NCBI GenBank assembly: GCA_046331225.1
Contig: JAXLRF010000006.1
Span: forward strand, 310,001 to 374,000
Length of the DNA stretch: 64,000 nt
Origin: VFMC01 sp046331225
Lineage (GTDB): Bacteria > Actinomycetota > Acidimicrobiia > Acidimicrobiales > Ilumatobacteraceae
Direction: 5' to 3'
Positions 9,141-16,981 of this stretch are shown here, piece after piece; the first letter of the stretch is position 1; each line of letters starts with the position of its first letter. The translations under genes were made by a program, and so were the position numbers. The notes under the pieces are model-generated. The model saw only the letters and a program-made list of their open reading frames with translations, made no database searches and had not been told where the DNA came from.

Positions 9141-9953
9141 TCAACGGGCGCGTGTGAAGTGCACCTGGCTGCCGGCCGGTCGTTGGGCGACCTGGCGCAG
9201 GTCGGCGGGATCGACCACCGCGATCACCGGGTAGCCACCGGTGGCGGGGTGGTCCGCGAGCATCACGATCGGGTGCCCGTCGGGCGGCACCTGCAGGGCT
9301 CCCTCGACCATGCCTTCCGACGGCAGCTCGTCGTGCCGTGCCCGCACCAACGCCGGCCCGTCGAGCCGCAGACCGACCCGGTCGCTGGCGGGCTGTACGT
9401 GCCAGATGGCGGTGAGCAGCGCCTCGAACGCGTCGCCGGCGAACCAGTCGAGCCGAGGCCCGGGCCAGATCCGCACCAGGCCGTCGATCGGCCACGGCAC
9501 CGCAGGGTGCGAGGCGGCCGGATGCTCGGGGTCGGCGCCGATCCGCACGCCGTCGCCGTCGACGCGCACACCACCACGCACGCACACGTAGCTACGAGCG
9601 CCGCCGTGCAGCCGACCGATCCGCACCGTGGCTCCCGCGGGCAGCGCCACCGGCACACCCCATCCGAGCGCCGGGCCGTCGTCGACGCGGACGTCGCACG
9701 GGCTGCCGGTGACGGCGAGCAGTGCCGGGCGACCGAGGCGCAGCGTCAGGCCGCCGGAGGTCTCGAACCCGGTGGCGTCGGGCGGGTTGCCGACCAGTCG
9801 GTTGCCGAGCTCGAGCGAGGCGAGATCGACCGCTCCCCCGCGGCTCCGGCCCACGTGCGCGAGCCCCCGGCGACCGGCGTCGCGGAGCGACCCGGCAACG
9901 CCCCACGAGGCCACGACGAGATCGTCGGCTCCGGCTGGATCGGCGACGTTCAT
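9141..9953 (-). CDS. pxpC: 5-oxoprolinase subunit PxpC (biotin-dependent carboxyltransferase-like)
   Basis: Third subunit of the ATP-dependent 5-oxoprolinase that opens 5-oxo-L-proline to glutamate. The protein has 270 residues; family features include the SLRDAGRRGLAHVGRSRGGAVD segment near the N-terminus (here given in part: DAGRRGLAHVG), LELGNRLVGNPP, and PIVMLADHPATGGYP near the C-terminus. The ATG overlaps the pxpB stop (ATGA). No biotin is expected despite the family name. Confidence 0.9.
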   Translation of the reverse strand: MNVADPAGADDLVVASWGVAGSLRDAGRRGLAHVGRSRGGAVDLASLELGNRLVGNPPDATGFETSGGLTLRLGRPALLAVTGSPCDVRVDDGPALGWGVPVALPAGATVRIGRLHGGARSYVCVRGGVRVDGDGVRIGADPEHPAASHPAVPWPIDGLVRIWPGPRLDWFAGDAFEALLTAIWHVQPASDRVGLRLDGPALVRARHDELPSEGMVEGALQVPPDGHPIVMLADHPATGGYPVIAVVDPADLRQVAQRPAGSQVHFTRAR

Positions 9954-10582
9954 CGGGGCACGAACCTCACGCTGGTGCCGGGCGCGAGCAGCGCGGGCTG
10001 CGCCCGGGTGTCGTCCCAGAGCACGGCGTCGGTGTGACCGACGATCCGCCAGCCGCCGGGCGATGCCGTCGGGTACACGCCCGCCCACTCCCCGGCGATC
10101 GCCACCGACCCAGCATCGACGCGGGGTCGCGGCGTCGCCAGCCGCGGCACGTGCAGTCCTGCCGGCAGGCCGGCCAGGTAGGCGAAGCCGGGCACGAAGC
10201 CGCAGAACGCCACCCGGTACGCGGCGCCGCTGTGCTGCTCGATCAGCTCGTCGACGGTGCAGCCCGCGAGCGACGCGACCTCGGCGAGATCGTCGCCGTC
10301 GTAGCGCACGCCGATCTCGACCAGCTCACCGTCGTCGAGCGACACCGGCCGCACGTCCGCCAGGAGCGACCGCACCAGATCGAGGTCGGCGGTGCCGTCG
10401 TGCACCACCAGCACCGTGCGAGCGGCGGGCACCACCTCCACCACGCCCGACACGCCGGCGGCACGCAGGTGCGCCGCCGCTCCGATCACGGCGTCGAGCG
10501 AGTCATACTCGGCGAGCAGCGCACGTGGGCCCGACGGCAGCAACCGAGGCCGGGTGTCGCCGGGCGGGTCGGACACGTGCAC
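9950..10582 (-). CDS. pxpB: 5-oxoprolinase subunit PxpB (KipI-like)
   Basis: Subunit of 5-oxoprolinase, homologous to the allophanate hydrolase subunit 1/KipI family. The protein has 210 residues. The family signature AFCGFVPGFAYLAGLP with VPRLATPRPRVDAGSVAIAG sits in the second half, followed by YPTASPGGWRIVGHT. The start is GTG at 10580-10582. It begins 15 nt after pxpA and overlaps pxpC by 4 nt, making pxpABC a tight operon. Confidence 0.9.
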   Translation of the reverse strand: MHVSDPPGDTRPRLLPSGPRALLAEYDSLDAVIGAAAHLRAAGVSGVVEVVPAARTVLVVHDGTADLDLVRSLLADVRPVSLDDGELVEIGVRYDGDDLAEVASLAGCTVDELIEQHSGAAYRVAFCGFVPGFAYLAGLPAGLHVPRLATPRPRVDAGSVAIAGEWAGVYPTASPGGWRIVGHTDAVLWDDTRAQPALLAPGTSVRFVPR

Positions 10583-10597
10583 GCTCCCGCTCGGCCG

Positions 10598-11335
10598 TCA
10601 GGCGAACGCGGCGATGGGGTGGCCGGCATCCGCGAGGGCGTCGCGCACGGCAGCGGCCAGCACCGCGGCGCCCGGCGTGTCGCTGTGCACGCAGATCGAA
10701 CGCACCGCGCCGGCTCCGATCTCGCCGCCGACCAGACGCAACGCCTGTCCGGCCACCCGGTCGGGGTCGGTGAGCAGCGCGCCCGGTTCGCCGCGGGGCA
10801 CGAGTCGACCATCGACGGTGTAGCCACGATCGGCGAACCCTTCGCGGACGAATGCGACGCCGCGCTCGCCGGCGATGCGTTCGACGACGGCGCCGGGCAA
10901 CCCCATCAGTGGCAGGCCGCCCCGGTGGGCGACGATGGCCTCGACCACCGCCGCGGCCTGTGCCTCGTGGTGCACGATCGCGTTGTACAGCGCACCGTGC
11001 GGTTTGACGTAGCGCACCGACGTGCCTTCGACCAGCGCCAGGCGTTCGAGCGCGCCGATCTGGTACAGCACCACGTCGGTGAGCTCGTCGGGGTCGATGT
11101 CGACGAACCGGCGGCCGAAGCCACCGAGATCGGGATAGCTCACCTGCGCACCCACCACGACACCTCGCGACGCAGCCACACGGCACACGTGGCGCATGAT
11201 GTGCGCGTCGCCGGCGTGGAATCCGCACGCGACGTTGGCCGAGGTGATGACGTCGAGCAGCCCCGCGTCGTCGCCCAGCGACCAGCGGCCGAAGCCCTCG
11301 CCGACGTCGGCGTTGAGGTCGACCGGTCCGTCCAT
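10598..11335 (-). CDS. pxpA: 5-oxoprolinase subunit PxpA (LamB/YcsF family)
   Basis: LamB/YcsF-family subunit of the 5-oxoprolinase complex. The protein has 245 residues with the characteristic N-terminus VDLNADVGEGFGRW, then ITSANVACGFHAGD, VGAQVSYPDLGGFGRR and VRYVKPHGALYN, all family-defining. Near the C-terminus CVHSDTPGA matches the conserved CVHGD region with Ser replacing Gly. The gene lies 31 nt downstream of prcA on the same strand, so read-through from the proteasome genes is likely. Confidence 0.93.
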   Translation of the reverse strand: MDGPVDLNADVGEGFGRWSLGDDAGLLDVITSANVACGFHAGDAHIMRHVCRVAASRGVVVGAQVSYPDLGGFGRRFVDIDPDELTDVVLYQIGALERLALVEGTSVRYVKPHGALYNAIVHHEAQAAAVVEAIVAHRGGLPLMGLPGAVVERIAGERGVAFVREGFADRGYTVDGRLVPRGEPGALLTDPDRVAGQALRLVGGEIGAGAVRSICVHSDTPGAAVLAAAVRDALADAGHPIAAFA

Positions 11336-11366
11336 GGCGGCGCGAGGTCGGCGGCGCCGGCCGGCG

Positions 11367-12047
11367 TCAGGTCCCGAGGAGGCCGGCGACCTGCTCGTCG
11401 CTCAACCGGCGGAAGCAGCGGCGGCCGTTGGACCGCGACAGCACGGCGACCTCGAGGTCGTCGGCCGACAGCGAGCGGTCGGGCCCGCTGAGCGCGGTGG
11501 TGGCGGCCTTCACCGCGCCGCCGAGCGTGAGCGTCGACACGTCGACGTCGGCGAGGCGGCCGTTGATCGCCTCGGCGTCGCCGCCGAGCACGCTGTACTG
11601 CTTCTCGTCCATGACGGTGCCGTCGTACAGGATGTGGAACAGCTGATCGGGTGCGCCGTGCGCGCCCACCTCGGCGACGAGGATCTCGACCTCCATCGGC
11701 TTCATCTCGTGGGTGAAGATCTGACCGAGGATCTGCGCGTACTGGTTGGCGAGGCTGCGTGCGTCGACGTCGTCGCGCGAGTACTGGAAGCCCTTCAGGT
11801 CGGCGGCGCGCACGCCGGCGACGCGGAGCTGGTCGAACTCGTTGTACTTGCCCACCCCGGCGAACGCGATGCGGTCGTAGATCTCGCTGATCTTGCGCAG
11901 CGTGTTGGACGGGTTCTCGGCGACCAGTGCGATGCCGTCGTCGTAGCGGACGGCGACGAGCGCCCGGCCGCGGGCGATGCCCTTCCGCGCGTAATCGGCG
12001 CGGTCCTTCATCACCTGCTCGGGTGCGACGTAGAACGGCATGCTCAT
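11367..12047 (-). CDS. prcA: Proteasome subunit alpha
   Basis: Non-catalytic alpha subunit of the 20S proteasome, forming the outer rings that gate the chamber and dock the ATPase. The protein has 226 residues starting MSMPFYVAPEQVMKDRADY; the family segments ARKGIARGRALVAVRYDDG and YDRIAFAGVGKYNEFDQLR are clear. The N-terminal extension before the first helix matches actinobacterial gating tails. ATG at 12047 overlaps the prcB stop (ATGA), so equal synthesis of alpha and beta is expected. The C-terminal half ends in a DEQVAGLLGT tail. Confidence 0.96.
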   Translation of the reverse strand: MSMPFYVAPEQVMKDRADYARKGIARGRALVAVRYDDGIALVAENPSNTLRKISEIYDRIAFAGVGKYNEFDQLRVAGVRAADLKGFQYSRDDVDARSLANQYAQILGQIFTHEMKPMEVEILVAEVGAHGAPDQLFHILYDGTVMDEKQYSVLGGDAEAINGRLADVDVSTLTLGGAVKAATTALSGPDRSLSADDLEVAVLSRSNGRRCFRRLSDEQVAGLLGT

Positions 12048-12853
12048 CGGCTGCGGACCTCCCGGACCGATTCGGCGATCGCCTGGTAGCGCGCCGCCAG
12101 GTCGGCGTCGTCGAGGCGTTCCCACCCGTCGGCGGTGATCGTGGCGACGACCGGGTAGATGCCGCGCAGCGGGTCGGGGCCGCCGGTGGCCGAATCGGCG
12201 TCGGCGGCCTCCCACAGCGCGCGGCAGGCGAGCTCGATCGCCGCGTCGCGATCGAGCGATTCGCGCCAGCCGACCTTCACCACGGTGCCGGCGTGCAGGC
12301 TGCCCGAGCCGGTGGCGATCTGGTCGTGCTCCTCGTAGCGGCCGCCGGTGACGTCGTAGCTCCAGAGCCGGCCGCTGCCGCGCAGCAGGTCGTATCCGGC
12401 GAACAGCGGGACGACGGCCATGCCCTGCATCGCCGCAGGCAGGTTGCCGCGCACCATCATCGAGAGCTGGTTGGCCTTGCCCTCGAGGCTGAGCGCCTGC
12501 CCCTCGACCTTCTCGTAGTGCTCGAGCTGCAGCGCGAACAGCTTGATCATCTCGATCGCGGGGCCGGCGGCGCCGGCGATCGCGACGCCGCTGTGGCGGT
12601 CGGCCTGCACGACCTTCTCCATCGTGCGGTGGCTGATCAGGTTGCCGCTGGTGGCGCGGCGGTCGCCCGCCATCACCACACCGTCGGCGTAGCGCAGCGC
12701 CACGCAGGTGGTGGCGTGGGGGACGTCGAGCTTGACGCCGGCAGCGCCGGCCGCCGCGAGCGCGGCGTCGTCGGGTGCGAGGCCGACGCGGCGCAGGAGT
12801 TCGGGGAAGTTGGACCCCGGGTCGTCGCCCGGGGTGAAGAACGGCATCGCCAT
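12044..12853 (-). CDS. prcB: Proteasome subunit beta (catalytic)
   Basis: Catalytic beta subunit of the 20S core. The 269-residue precursor has a propeptide of about 47 residues, then the mature N-terminus TTCVALRYADGVVMAGDRRAT, whose first Thr (precursor residue 48) would be the nucleophile after self-cleavage; Asp and Lys-equivalent positions of the Ntn fold follow. The residue before the Thr is Ala rather than the usual Gly, and the third mature residue is Cys. ATG at 12853 lies 5 nt after the pup stop. Confidence 0.95.
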   Translation of the reverse strand: MAMPFFTPGDDPGSNFPELLRRVGLAPDDAALAAAGAAGVKLDVPHATTCVALRYADGVVMAGDRRATSGNLISHRTMEKVVQADRHSGVAIAGAAGPAIEMIKLFALQLEHYEKVEGQALSLEGKANQLSMMVRGNLPAAMQGMAVVPLFAGYDLLRGSGRLWSYDVTGGRYEEHDQIATGSGSLHAGTVVKVGWRESLDRDAAIELACRALWEAADADSATGGPDPLRGIYPVVATITADGWERLDDADLAARYQAIAESVREVRSR

Positions 12854-12858
12854 GTGGA

Positions 12859-13053
12859 CTACTGCCCGCCCTTTTGCACGTACGACTTCACGAAGTCCTC
12901 GGCGTTCGTCTCGAGCACGTCGTCGATCTCGTCGAGCAGATCGTCGATGTCGGCCTTCAGCTTCTCGCCGGTCGCGGTCGACGCCGGGGCGTCCACGACC
13001 TCCTCCTCGCTGCGGGCGGGTGACTGCTTCTGTTTCTGCGTGCGCTCGGCCAT
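12859..13053 (-). CDS. pup: Prokaryotic ubiquitin-like protein Pup
   Basis: Protein modifier that targets substrates to the proteasome. From ATG 13053 it has 64 residues, the usual length for the family: a basic/disordered N-terminus with KQKQ, an acidic helical segment (DIDDLLDEIDDVLETNAEDF) that binds the ATPase coiled coil, and the C-terminus YVQKGGQ. The final Gln means Dop must deamidate it before PafA can ligate it. AAAGGA lies 9 nt upstream of this ATG. A GTG at 13078-13080, overlapping the dop stop, would add nine residues; I prefer the ATG because of its length and ribosome site. Confidence 0.96.
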   Translation of the reverse strand: MAERTQKQKQSPARSEEEVVDAPASTATGEKLKADIDDLLDEIDDVLETNAEDFVKSYVQKGGQ

Positions 13054-13076
13054 GGATGCGGGTCCTTTGCAGTTGC

Positions 13077-14573
13077 TCACGCACCGAGCCGGGCGAGGAG
13101 CTCGGCTGCGGTGTCGCTGTCGTCGATCAAGCTAGCCACGTGGTCGGCGGTGCCGCGCAGCGGTTCCATCATCGGTACCCGCCGGAGCGGGTCGCGCCCG
13201 ATGTCGAACACGAGCGAGTCCCAGTTGGCGGCGACGATGTCGGTCGGCCACTTCTGGAGGCATCGGCCGCGGAAGTAGGCGCGGGTGGTGGCAGGTGGTT
13301 CGGTGATCGCGCGCTGCACCTCGTCGGCGGCGACGACGGTCTGCAGCCCCACGCGGGTGGCGAGGCACTTGTCGGCGCGCATGTCGTGGTACTGCAGGTC
13401 GAGTGCCTTGAGCTTGGCGTCGCCGGGGCGGAGGCCGTGCCGTTCGGCGAAGCCGTCGACGAGCCGCTTCTTGGCCACCCAGTCGACGCAGTCGGCCACC
13501 GAGTCGGGATCGCGTTCGAGCCCGGCGAGCACCGCTTCCCAGCGGCGCAGCACGTCGGCACCCACGTCGTCACCGACGGCCTCGAGGCCGTGTGAACGCT
13601 CGTACTTACGAGCCCGTTCGAGCAGGCTCCACTGGATCTCCATCGCCGTGGCCCGCCGGCCCGAACGCAACAGCACGGTGCGCTGCAGCGACGGGTCGTG
13701 GCTGATCGCACGGATGGCCCCGACCGGGTTGGCGAGCACGAGGTCGTCGCCGAGCACGTCGTCTTCGATCATCGCGAGCACGATCGCGGTGGCACCCACC
13801 TTCACGAGCGTGGCGACCTCGCTCATGTTGGCATCGCCGACGATGACGTGCAGCCGCCGGTACTTCGAGGCGTCGCAGTGGGGCTCGTCGCGGGTGTTGA
13901 CGATCGGCCGCTTCAACGTGGTCTCGAGGCCGACCTCCTCTTCGAAGAAGTCGGCCCGCTGGCTCAACTGGAACGGCACGTCGTCGGCGCTCGCGCCGGG
14001 CAGCTCGCAGCCGACCTTGCCCGCGCCGACCACCACTTGTCGGGTGACGAAGTGCGGGGTGATCTGGGCGACGATGCGACCGAACGGGGTGTCGCGCGAC
14101 AGCAGGTAGTTCTCGTGGCAGCCGTAGCTGTTGGCCTTGCCGTCGGAGTTGTTCTTGTGGCAGAGGATCTCGGCGCCCTCGGGCAACATCTGCCGGGCGG
14201 CGGTCATGCTCAGCCGCACGATCTCCTCGGCCGCACGATCGAACACGACGGCCTCGCGGGCATCGCGGCACTCGGGTGTGCTGATCTCGGGGTGGGCGTG
14301 GTCGACGTAGTAGCGGGCACCGTTGGTGAGCACTGCGTTGACGAGGTGGGTGTCGATGTCGGGTGCGAGCGCGTCGTCGAGGCTGAAGCCACGGGCGTCG
14401 TTGCCGGGGTGCTCGTCCTCGTAGTCCCAGCCGATGCGAGACACCCGCTGACGCGTGTGTGCGGCGAGGTAGCTGTTGATCAGCAACGACGACGCCGTGA
14501 CCGGGTTGTTGTCCGCGCCACGGACGATGATGCCGTACTCGGTCTCGATGCCGCAGACCTTGGCGATCGCCAT
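13077..14573 (-). CDS. dop: Deamidase/depupylase Dop
   Basis: Deamidates the C-terminal Gln of Pup to Glu and also removes Pup from substrates. The protein has 498 residues and is a paralogue of PafA. The N-terminal IETEYG is followed by an acidic insertion DYEDEHPGNDARGFS (about residues 50-64), which matches the Dop-specific loop absent from PafA. YVDHAHPEISTPECRD carries the catalytic Asp; KNNSDGKANSYGCHENY and VNTRDEPHCD complete the active site. A TAGGGT -10 element lies 7-8 nt before the ATG. pup follows directly. Confidence 0.96.
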   Translation of the reverse strand: MAIAKVCGIETEYGIIVRGADNNPVTASSLLINSYLAAHTRQRVSRIGWDYEDEHPGNDARGFSLDDALAPDIDTHLVNAVLTNGARYYVDHAHPEISTPECRDAREAVVFDRAAEEIVRLSMTAARQMLPEGAEILCHKNNSDGKANSYGCHENYLLSRDTPFGRIVAQITPHFVTRQVVVGAGKVGCELPGASADDVPFQLSQRADFFEEEVGLETTLKRPIVNTRDEPHCDASKYRRLHVIVGDANMSEVATLVKVGATAIVLAMIEDDVLGDDLVLANPVGAIRAISHDPSLQRTVLLRSGRRATAMEIQWSLLERARKYERSHGLEAVGDDVGADVLRRWEAVLAGLERDPDSVADCVDWVAKKRLVDGFAERHGLRPGDAKLKALDLQYHDMRADKCLATRVGLQTVVAADEVQRAITEPPATTRAYFRGRCLQKWPTDIVAANWDSLVFDIGRDPLRRVPMMEPLRGTADHVASLIDDSDTAAELLARLGA

Positions 14574-14580
14574 GGCCCGG

Positions 14581-14586
14581 ACCCTA
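14581..14586 (-). promoter_or_regulatory. -10 element of dop (leaderless)
   Basis: TAGGGT on the minus strand, ending 8 nt before the dop ATG and located in the 57-nt gap after the ATPase gene. It suggests dop-pup-prcBA can be transcribed separately from the ATPase. Confidence 0.45.
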
Positions 14587-14630
14587 GCGAGCCGTTCTCG
14601 CCGATGCGCACCAGAGCGCGTGACCGATCG

Positions 14631-16376
14631 TCACAGGTACTGACCGGTCGCGACCCGTTCGATGGCGCGGCCACCCGCCTTCTCGGCGGGCTCGCGGCCC
14701 TTGACGAGGGTGCGGATGAACACGATCCGCTCGCCCTTCTTGCCCGAGATCTTCGCCCAGTCGTCGGGGTTGGTGGTGTTGGGCAGGTCCTCGTGCTCCT
14801 TGTACTCCTGCTTGATCGAGTCGAGCAGGTCCTGGGTGCACACGCCGCGCTCGCCGCCGGCGATGACGCGCTTGATCGCGAGCTTCTTCGCGCGGCGAAC
14901 GATGTTCTCGATCATGGCGCCCGACGAGAAGTCCTTGTAGTACAGGATCTCCTTGTCGCCGTTCTGGTAGGTGACCTCGAGGAACTGGTTCTCCTCGTCG
15001 TCGCGGTACATCTCGGCCACCGTCGCGTCGATCATGTCGGCGACCTTCGCGCCGGACGCGATGGGGATCTCGTCGGTGAGGTAGCGGGCGAAGATCTGTC
15101 GTGCGGCGTCGACGTTCGGGCGCTCGATCTTGATCTTCACGTCGAGACGGCCGGGCCGCAGGATCGCCGGGTCGATGAGGTCTTCGCGGTTGGTGGCACC
15201 GATCACGATGACGTTGCGCAGCCCTTCCACGCCGTCGATCTCGGCCAGCAGCTGCGGCACGATGGTCGATTCCATGTCGGAGCTGATGCCCGAGCCGCGA
15301 GTGCGGAACATCGAGTCCATCTCGTCGAAGAACACGATGACCGGCCAGCCCTCCTCGCTCTTCTCACGAGCACGCTGGAACACCAGCCGGATCTGACGCT
15401 CGGTCTCGCCGACGTACTTGTTGAGCAGCTCGGGGCCCTTGATGTTGATGAAGTACGACTGGCCCTTCTCGCCGCCGGTCTTCTCGGCCACCTTCTTCGC
15501 GAGCGAGTTGGCCACCGCCTTGGCGATCAGCGTCTTGCCACAGCCCGGAGGGCCGTACAGCAGGATGCCCTTGGGCGCCGGCAGCTGGTGCTCGGCGAAC
15601 AGGTCGGCGTACAGGAACGGCAACTCGACCGCGTCAGCGATCTGCTCGATCTGGTCGTCGAGACCGCCGATGTCGGCGTAGGAGATGTCGGGCACCTCCT
15701 CGAGCAACAGGTCCTCGACCTCGGGCCGGGGCAACTTCTCGAGCAGCAGGTTGGTGCGGGTGTCGAGCCGCATGGTGTCGCCGCTGCGCAGGTGCATGCC
15801 GCGCAGGCCGTCGGCGAGCTCGCACACGCGCTCTTCGTCGGCCCGGCCGACGACGAGGGCGCGCACGCCGTCGTCCATCAGTTCCTTGATCGTGACGACC
15901 TCGCCGGTGATCTCCGACGAGCGGGCGAGCACGATGTTGAAGCTCTCGTTGAGCACGACCTCGGATCCGCGGGCGAGGGTCTCGTGGTCGATCTCGGGGT
16001 GCAGGCCGACGCGCATCTTGCGGCCGCTGGTGAGCACGTCGACGGTGCCGTCGTCGTTGCGGCCGACCACCACGCCGTAGGCCGAGGGCGGCTGGCTCAG
16101 CTTGTCGACCTCGTCGCGCAGCGTGGAGATGTGCTCGCGTGCCTCGCGGAGGGTGTAGCTGAGCTTCTCGTTCTGGCTGACCGCGTGGGCGAGCTGACCC
16201 TTGGTCTCGAGGAGGCGTTCCTCGAGCGCCCGCATCCGCTTGGGTGCGTCGGCGAGGCGTCGGCGGAGGTCGGCGATCTCCTGCTCGAGCACCACGACCT
16301 GCCCGCGCAGCACGTCGTGGTCCTCGTGCTCGTGCTCGTGCCCGTGACCGTGGTCGTGACCGTCGGTGGCTGCCAT
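14631..16376 (-). CDS. arc: Proteasome-activating AAA ATPase (Arc/Mpa)
   Basis: Hexameric ATPase that recognises Pup, unfolds the substrate and feeds it to the 20S core. The protein has 581 residues: a His-rich start (seven His within residues 7-20), a coiled coil at about 22-95 that should bind Pup, two OB folds (about 98-225), then one AAA domain with GPPGCGKT at 275-282 and Walker B VIVFFDEMDS at 346-355. The C-terminus GQYL provides the penultimate-Tyr motif that opens the 20S gate. A TAGGTT -10 hexamer lies 7 nt before the ATG, indicating a leaderless message. The His-rich tip is unusual. Confidence 0.96.
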   Translation of the reverse strand: MAATDGHDHGHGHEHEHEDHDVLRGQVVVLEQEIADLRRRLADAPKRMRALEERLLETKGQLAHAVSQNEKLSYTLREAREHISTLRDEVDKLSQPPSAYGVVVGRNDDGTVDVLTSGRKMRVGLHPEIDHETLARGSEVVLNESFNIVLARSSEITGEVVTIKELMDDGVRALVVGRADEERVCELADGLRGMHLRSGDTMRLDTRTNLLLEKLPRPEVEDLLLEEVPDISYADIGGLDDQIEQIADAVELPFLYADLFAEHQLPAPKGILLYGPPGCGKTLIAKAVANSLAKKVAEKTGGEKGQSYFINIKGPELLNKYVGETERQIRLVFQRAREKSEEGWPVIVFFDEMDSMFRTRGSGISSDMESTIVPQLLAEIDGVEGLRNVIVIGATNREDLIDPAILRPGRLDVKIKIERPNVDAARQIFARYLTDEIPIASGAKVADMIDATVAEMYRDDEENQFLEVTYQNGDKEILYYKDFSSGAMIENIVRRAKKLAIKRVIAGGERGVCTQDLLDSIKQEYKEHEDLPNTTNPDDWAKISGKKGERIVFIRTLVKGREPAEKAGGRAIERVATGQYL

Positions 16377-16382
16377 GACCGG

Positions 16383-16388
16383 AACCTA
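16383..16388 (-). promoter_or_regulatory. -10 element of arc (leaderless)
   Basis: TAGGTT on the minus strand, 7 nt before the ATPase start codon, identical in sequence and spacing to the pafA element. The rest of the 244-bp gap up to the ferredoxin shows no coding potential I would defend. Confidence 0.5.
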
Positions 16389-16560
16389 CACGCGACCACC
16401 CGGGGGTCGCATGCACCGGACACGCGCGCCACACGCTCGTCACATCGTCGACCCGAGCGGGTGACACACGGTCGTTCGCGGGTCGTCGGACGCTCGGGTG
16501 AACCGGGGGCCGAAGGTCCCGGATGCTGGACGGATGCGGAACGGCGGGGACTGGTCCCTG

Positions 16561-16609
16561 TACACTCCCGTTCGTCCAGCCAACCGCTGACGAACCATCC
16601 ATTCAGGAG
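16561..16609 (+). promoter_or_regulatory. Ferredoxin promoter -10 and ribosome binding site
   Basis: TACACT at 16561-16566 is a good -10 hexamer, with a GGAACG-like sequence at 16538-16543 in the -35 position (17-bp spacer). AGGAG at 16605-16609 lies 11 nt before the ferredoxin ATG. Unlike most neighbours, this gene therefore seems to have a leader of about 50 nt. Confidence 0.45.
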
Positions 16610-16620
16610 AACGCACCACC

Positions 16621-16866
16621 ATGAAGGTCTGGATCGACCAGGATCTCTGCACCGGCGACGGCCTCTGCGAGGAAATCGCCCCCGATGTCTTCACCCTGCT
16701 CGACGACGGCCTCGCGTACGTCAAGGAAGGCGCGAAGGTGTACGCCACCGCCAAGGGCAACCCGCAGGGTGCCGACGGCATGGCCAACATCCCGGACAAC
16801 CTGCTCGACGCGGTCATCGAGAGCGCCGAGGAGTGCCCCGGCGAGTGCATCTTCATCGAGCCGTGA
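16621..16866 (+). CDS. Small ferredoxin, [3Fe-4S]/[4Fe-4S] single-cluster type
   Basis: Electron carrier of 81 residues. Cys10 and Cys16 lie in DLCTGDGLCEEIAPDVF, and the downstream ECP carries Cys74; this CX5C...CP spacing with no middle cysteine is typical of actinobacterial [3Fe-4S] ferredoxins that serve cytochromes P450 or other oxygenases. A further Cys78 (PGEC) is present. No P450 or reductase gene adjoins it, so the partner is unknown. It is transcribed divergently from the proteasome ATPase gene and followed by a strong hairpin. Confidence 0.92.
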   Translation: MKVWIDQDLCTGDGLCEEIAPDVFTLLDDGLAYVKEGAKVYATAKGNPQGADGMANIPDNLLDAVIESAEECPGECIFIEP

Positions 16867-16902
16867 TCCTGCGGCCCTGACGGGCCGGCACACGATCGTC
16901 CG

Positions 16903-16940
16903 AACAGCGACGCCCCAGCGGCGTCGCTGTTCCGCGTTTT
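16903..16940 (+). terminator. Rho-independent-type terminator after the ferredoxin
   Basis: Perfect 12-bp stem (AACAGCGACGCC / GGCGTCGCTGTT, 16903-16914 and 16920-16931) with a 5-nt loop, followed after a few bases by TTTT at 16937-16940. It starts 36 nt past the ferredoxin stop and could also stop the RDD gene on the other strand. Confidence 0.75.
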
Positions 16941-16981
16941 CGCCTCGACGCCGACGGTCGACGCGGACGATCGGCGCGGCG

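Noticed and set aside
12047..12215. N-terminal extension of prcA upstream of ATG 12047
   Set aside because: It is Arg-rich, lies inside prcB and is unlike any proteasome alpha subunit.
13054..13080. Nine-residue N-terminal extension of Pup from GTG 13080
   Set aside because: The ATG at 13053 has a ribosome site and gives the usual 64-residue Pup, although the GTG overlaps the dop stop and cannot be fully excluded.
16377..16620. Riboswitch or small RNA in the ATPase/ferredoxin gap
   Set aside because: Only promoter-like elements and a ribosome site were visible; no known riboswitch core was recognised.
13698..16880. Very long plus-strand open frame opposite dop and the proteasome ATPase
   Set aside because: It is antisense to two clearly recognised genes and its product has no domain.
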